In this document: positions 60,101 through 64,000 of the stretch, in pieces
How positions within the stretch are numbered: position 1 is the stretch's first letter
Layout of the letters: each line of letters opens with the position of its first letter
Assembly: GCA_021904315.1 (NCBI GenBank)
Contig: CM038911.1
Span: forward strand, 15,783,390-15,847,389
Direction of reading: 5' to 3'
From: Sphagnum magellanicum
Taxonomy: Eukaryota > Streptophyta > Sphagnopsida > Sphagnales > Sphagnaceae
Length of the DNA: 64,000 bases
Translations under genes and position numbers: made by a program
The notes under the pieces: generated by a model
The model's database searches: none
Seen by the model: only the letters and a program-made list of their open reading frames with translations
Told to the model about the DNA's origin: nothing

Positions 60101-60135
60101 GGATTTCATATACCTAGCTTTGATACCAATACAAG
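60100..60135 (-). mobile_element. primer-binding-site-like trace of an LTR retroelement
   Basis: Minus-strand reading gives 'ttggtatcaaagcta', close to the TGGTATCAGAGC initiator-tRNA primer-binding site of many plant LTR retrotransposons. No paired LTRs or intact gag/pol were found, so this is only a hint. Confidence 0.25.
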
Positions 60136-61300
60136 CAAAGCTCAAACTCATCATGGTAGGTGACTGACCATCATCAGACAACAGAAGGCAACCTCAAAAA
60201 GCTCACAAAGATTGATCATTTCCATACAATTTTCATAGCAGTTGCATTCACTAGCAAAAACTTGACAAGACAAACAGAAGGTCCAGAAGCTGGATCTACT
60301 TACATGCTCATGACCGTTGTCTGAAGATGATGCTTCAGTTCAGTGTTTCTCCTATTCTCATATTGCAGCTGGGCATAATCCATCTTCCACCTTAGTCAGG
60401 TGCAGATTCTTTTGGAGCATCTCTAGTGTGTTGGCATTTGCTGTTATGCTCCGAGTACTGTCCTAACGTTCATCCGCTTTCTTCTCCCTTGACATCTTTC
60501 CAAGAGTGGAACTACCAATCGTGTGCACACAATACTCTCAAGACTACTGTACCTTGATGTGCTTACCGAGAGCTAAAGCTTCCACCTTGATGATCACTGG
60601 AGAAGACTTGCATGTGACAAGAATCTTACTTGGTACTAGTCTTTGTATTGGATTTCTGCAAATTCCACCATCTTCTTCTCTTGTGGTTTGACATGATTAG
60701 GCGTGGTTCAAAGGTCAATTACATTGCTGAAATAATCAATTATTTCAAGCCTGATTATGTTATCAATTATGTGATCATCAAGGGGGAAGCTTTCAACACA
60801 CCCAAATTGGTTTCGTCACTTATCTCATGATTATTCTGCCAATTATTATGGCCGTGGTGATACATGGTCATGGCATAGACAAAGATAATTGTTGTCCATC
60901 CCAGCCATAGCCATGTGTGCCATGACCTCAAGTTCTTCAATGCAAAGGGTGAGAAAATGTTCATAAAAATGGCCTTTGAATCATTGATGATTCAAAACTC
61001 TACTCTTCAATAGAGTTTTGAATAATTGATGATTCAATAATCAATTCACTCATATGTAGCCAAGTGAACATTTGAGATAATTGATTATTGCAAGTAGAGA
61101 ATCAAAAGATAATTGGCCTTTGAACCACCCCTATTGATGATGCTCTTCTCCTTGTAGTCACAAATTTCTTGTAAATGATATTATTAAATAAGAGACAAGT
61201 TGTTTGAGACCTCGTGAACTTTTCAAGTTTTCCTTGGGTGCAAACATGATAAAAGTCATAGTCATTTGCTTGGGTGCTTGAGTGGCACTTATAGAAGGTG
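60136..61300. other. intergenic DNA
   Basis: No gene recognised. A short cluster of 'attgatgattcaa/ctctattcaatagag'-type direct and inverted words lies at 60975-61090. Confidence 0.35.
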
Positions 61301-61630
61301 ATTAAAAATCCCTGATTTTTACAACTATAAAAAATATTCATTTTTTGTTTCATGGCATATTATATTATTATGTAAAAGTGTGAATAATTACTGTACATGA
61401 TTATGTTATTTTGAAGGCGTTTCAAATTCTTTAAAAATTGAAAAAAAAATCATTAATTATTTGAGTGTTTTACAAATGCTTGAGTTCTTTATACTCATTA
61501 AATTCAATCCAAATTGTTTCACAAGTTCCCATAATATATTAAAAATATTATCATGCAAACATAATTAAAAACTTGCAACATTAGTATAGTTTTGACCCAA
61601 AAACATGGAAAACCAAACATTGGTTACACT
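61301..61630 (+). repeat. dispersed repeat family R2, copy 2
   Basis: Matches 51591-51922 in the same orientation; shared blocks are listed with copy 1. Confidence 0.65.
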
Positions 61631-64000
61631 TGTTTTAGCCTTTATTAGTGTGAGAGCACCTGCTCCCCTTTGATAGTGTTCTTGGGTATGGCTTAAGTCC
61701 ATCTCTAATTTCATCTTTGCTAGAATCAACCTCCATGGTTAACAACTAGGACTGAAAGGGTTGCATTTTTTCATCTTTGGCCCACATTTGTTTATCAAAG
61801 GCTTTTATTTCATGCCAATGTTTGTCTTCCAACTAAGTCACATGTCTACCTTTAAAAACTCAATCCATTCTCGTAATGCAAAAGTTTTCATCGATCCAAA
61901 CTGCAATGAAAGTTCTTGTTGGACGTATTAATTTTGTTCTAACTTGGACAATCTCTCTTATCATGTATTATGTCACTCTTTTAGTGATGTAACATTAATT
62001 TTTCAATATGCCTTCTTTTCACTTCAAAATGGGCAAACTTGTGATTTAACAATATCCTCTTTCTCCTTTTTCTCTTTATTGGCTTTCTTGAGCATTGTTG
62101 ATATCACATATTTTAGGGGTATTCACCTCTTTTTTTTTCCAAATGATGTGCCCAAAAAATGTATAACTTACTTAAATGAAAACGGGGTGCCCGAATTATG
62201 ATAATATACTAAAAATATATCAAAAAATATGTTCAATTTTAATAGAAGGTTTTTTTTAATTCCATTCAAGGATTTTTTTTTTATAAAAATTGTGAGGTCA
62301 AAAAAATATCAATATATATTTTTAAATATATCTTTAGCTGAAATTACATTGGAAAATTAGAAACTTAATTTTCTTTTTTCCACAATGCAAAAATTTACCA
62401 AAACCAGAAATGTTGATTCCATTACCTCATAGCATACCAAAAAAAAACACCTTTATTTTGCATGCTCTTAAAATATATGAAGAGCAATTCCCCTTAGCAC
62501 CTCCTTGTCCTCTACATCTTTTTGAAACACTATAATGTCAATCAATATTATAATGGGTCTATCGTTGCATTTTGATTCTATATTACCACCTATAGTGCAA
62601 TGATATTATCTAGCTCCTTTTAGCATTTTCTAGATTTTCCAAAGTTTTCTTCGTCTAATTGCATGCAATGTTTCATTGTTTGGTTGTGACTTCAAAGAAA
62701 AGAATTAATCTCATTTGCTATAGTTTCCATAAATCTAAATTTATCTCTCAACATAGGCACAATTGATTTTGCAATGAGAATTTTTTTTGTGAAAGCACCA
62801 TGTTCATGTTTTTCATATTAAGCCTCCTCCTCCATAGATCTCATCTTTTTAAAATCCTTCTCGCAAAGAATTTTTTCAAGTGTATTCATATGCCTTTCTT
62901 TCATTTCACATTTTTCATGATTTGTTGTTCTCAATGTGTTTTGTGAAAAACTGTGTGGCTTCCTATTTCTTTTTATCAAGAAATCCTTTATGAGCAAATC
63001 AATTTCTTACTAAAGCTTCTTCCTCTCTATGTTCTAACTTTGTTTTCTATTTTCATATAAGGGAGCGACCTTGTTTGCCTTCGAATCTTCTCCCTTTCTG
63101 CTTCTCATTCATTCAATTTTTGCATCAACAACTTTCAATGGTAAATTGATTGTCTTCCCAAGTTGTCAAATTTTTGTATCAAAGTTTCTATTTTGCTTCA
63201 ATTCCCTTTTGACTCCTAGGCACTTTGCACTAAACAATGCAAGCATTCCACAACTCCTTCAATTAACATGGCCGACAAAGCCATCTTTTCATGTTTGAGG
63301 CTAAATTCAAAGCTTGATTTAGTTTTGTGATTATTCACCCTTGAAACATCTCTCTATCTTCATTAACAAATATTTGTTTATCAAGTCTTTTCAACTACGT
63401 GCGAGGTCCACCAAATTAGTTCATTAGTCATAAAAATTATATGTGTCAATATAATTTTTTTGATTGAAAATTTCAACAATTAATAAAATATCTCTTCCAT
63501 CAATGGGTAATCAATATTTTTCCTCAATTGGTTGTTATAAAAATGCAAATGTTCAATTAGTCGATAAATGAAAAGTACATGAAAAAAGCTTGATTAGCCA
63601 TTGATCAATAGCATGTATATATACTTATTAAGCAATGTGCTAAAAAGTATGTCACGACTAAAGCTAAACATTAGACCTTGAAATAAACAACTAAGTAAAC
63701 AACATAACTAAAGTAAATTGCTAATATTGTTGAGTGGTGAAATAATCATTGCATGTTGGTGGAACTATCTAGCAATAGAACTACATGGTGGTGAAACTAA
63801 TAATATTTTCAATGGACCATAAAACATCTCTTCAACATGGCATATCAAATGCATGTTCTTTTAAACTTTACTCTGTGATATTTGGTTAAGTTTGATTTTT
63901 CTTAAACATTCACCTTCACATTTAATCCCCAAAGAAATTGCAATCGACAAGATTGTTGAAATCTATTATTGCCTCTCATTATGGGGACCTATTAATTAAT
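61631..64000. other. AT-rich intergenic DNA
   Basis: Only short ORFs (61944-62201, 63071-63298) without domains. Nothing else recognised up to the window edge. Confidence 0.4.

Overview
The window is nuclear DNA of a land plant. Support for this: spliced genes with GT-AG introns, plant-type families (CBP60 calmodulin-binding regulator, glycine-rich cold-shock protein, plant GT31 galactosyltransferase, a DUF3531-type protein of the green lineage), TTTAGGG / AAACCCTAA telo-box motifs, and long AT-rich intergenic stretches with decayed transposons. The left-edge hAT-like transposase remnant is of a kind I associate with non-seed plants (ferns, lycophytes, bryophytes), but I cannot name the species or clade.

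Layout. 1-2670: decayed hAT-like transposase. 3500-5480: cluster of an unnamed dispersed repeat with a near-perfect 65-bp inverted repeat inside. 5627-6335: ~40-bp minisatellite. 7231-7513: ~40-bp minisatellite ahead of the CBP60 gene (7828-11732, 8 exons, exon 2 partly duplicated). 11733-22900: AT-rich gene desert with an LTR-like island (14478-15140), a CACTA-like element (19219-20467) and a second LTR-like island. 23502-24107: cold-shock/zinc-knuckle protein. 26288-29218 (minus): nine-exon DUF3531-type gene. 30485-30730: minisatellite carrying TTTAGGG units. 33027-34812: head-to-head ribosomal protein genes eL36 (minus) and eS19 (plus) around a short telo-box promoter. 35526-35740: tRNA-derived SINE with a 13-bp target-site duplication. 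36525-41298: 12-exon multi-pass membrane protein not recognised. 42688-43962: GT31 beta-1,3-galactosyltransferase followed by a decayed tandem copy of its own 3' end. 46941-47519: small plant protein of unknown function. 47520-54400: AT-rich, mostly repeats. 54440-55358: another copy of the 3.5-5.4 kb dispersed repeat. 55963-58806: intronless 947-aa membrane protein with a 25-residue charged repeat array. 58807-64000: AT-rich, with weak retroelement traces.

There is no operon logic. The linked features are the shared eL36/eS19 promoter and the telo-boxes at translation-related genes (ribosomal proteins, RNA-binding cold-shock protein). Local tandem duplication is the main force shaping the window: it hit an exon, a stop codon/3' UTR, a gene 3' end, introns, and the coding region of the 947-aa protein. 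All exon boundaries were read by eye from splice consensus and phase and have not been checked against transcripts.
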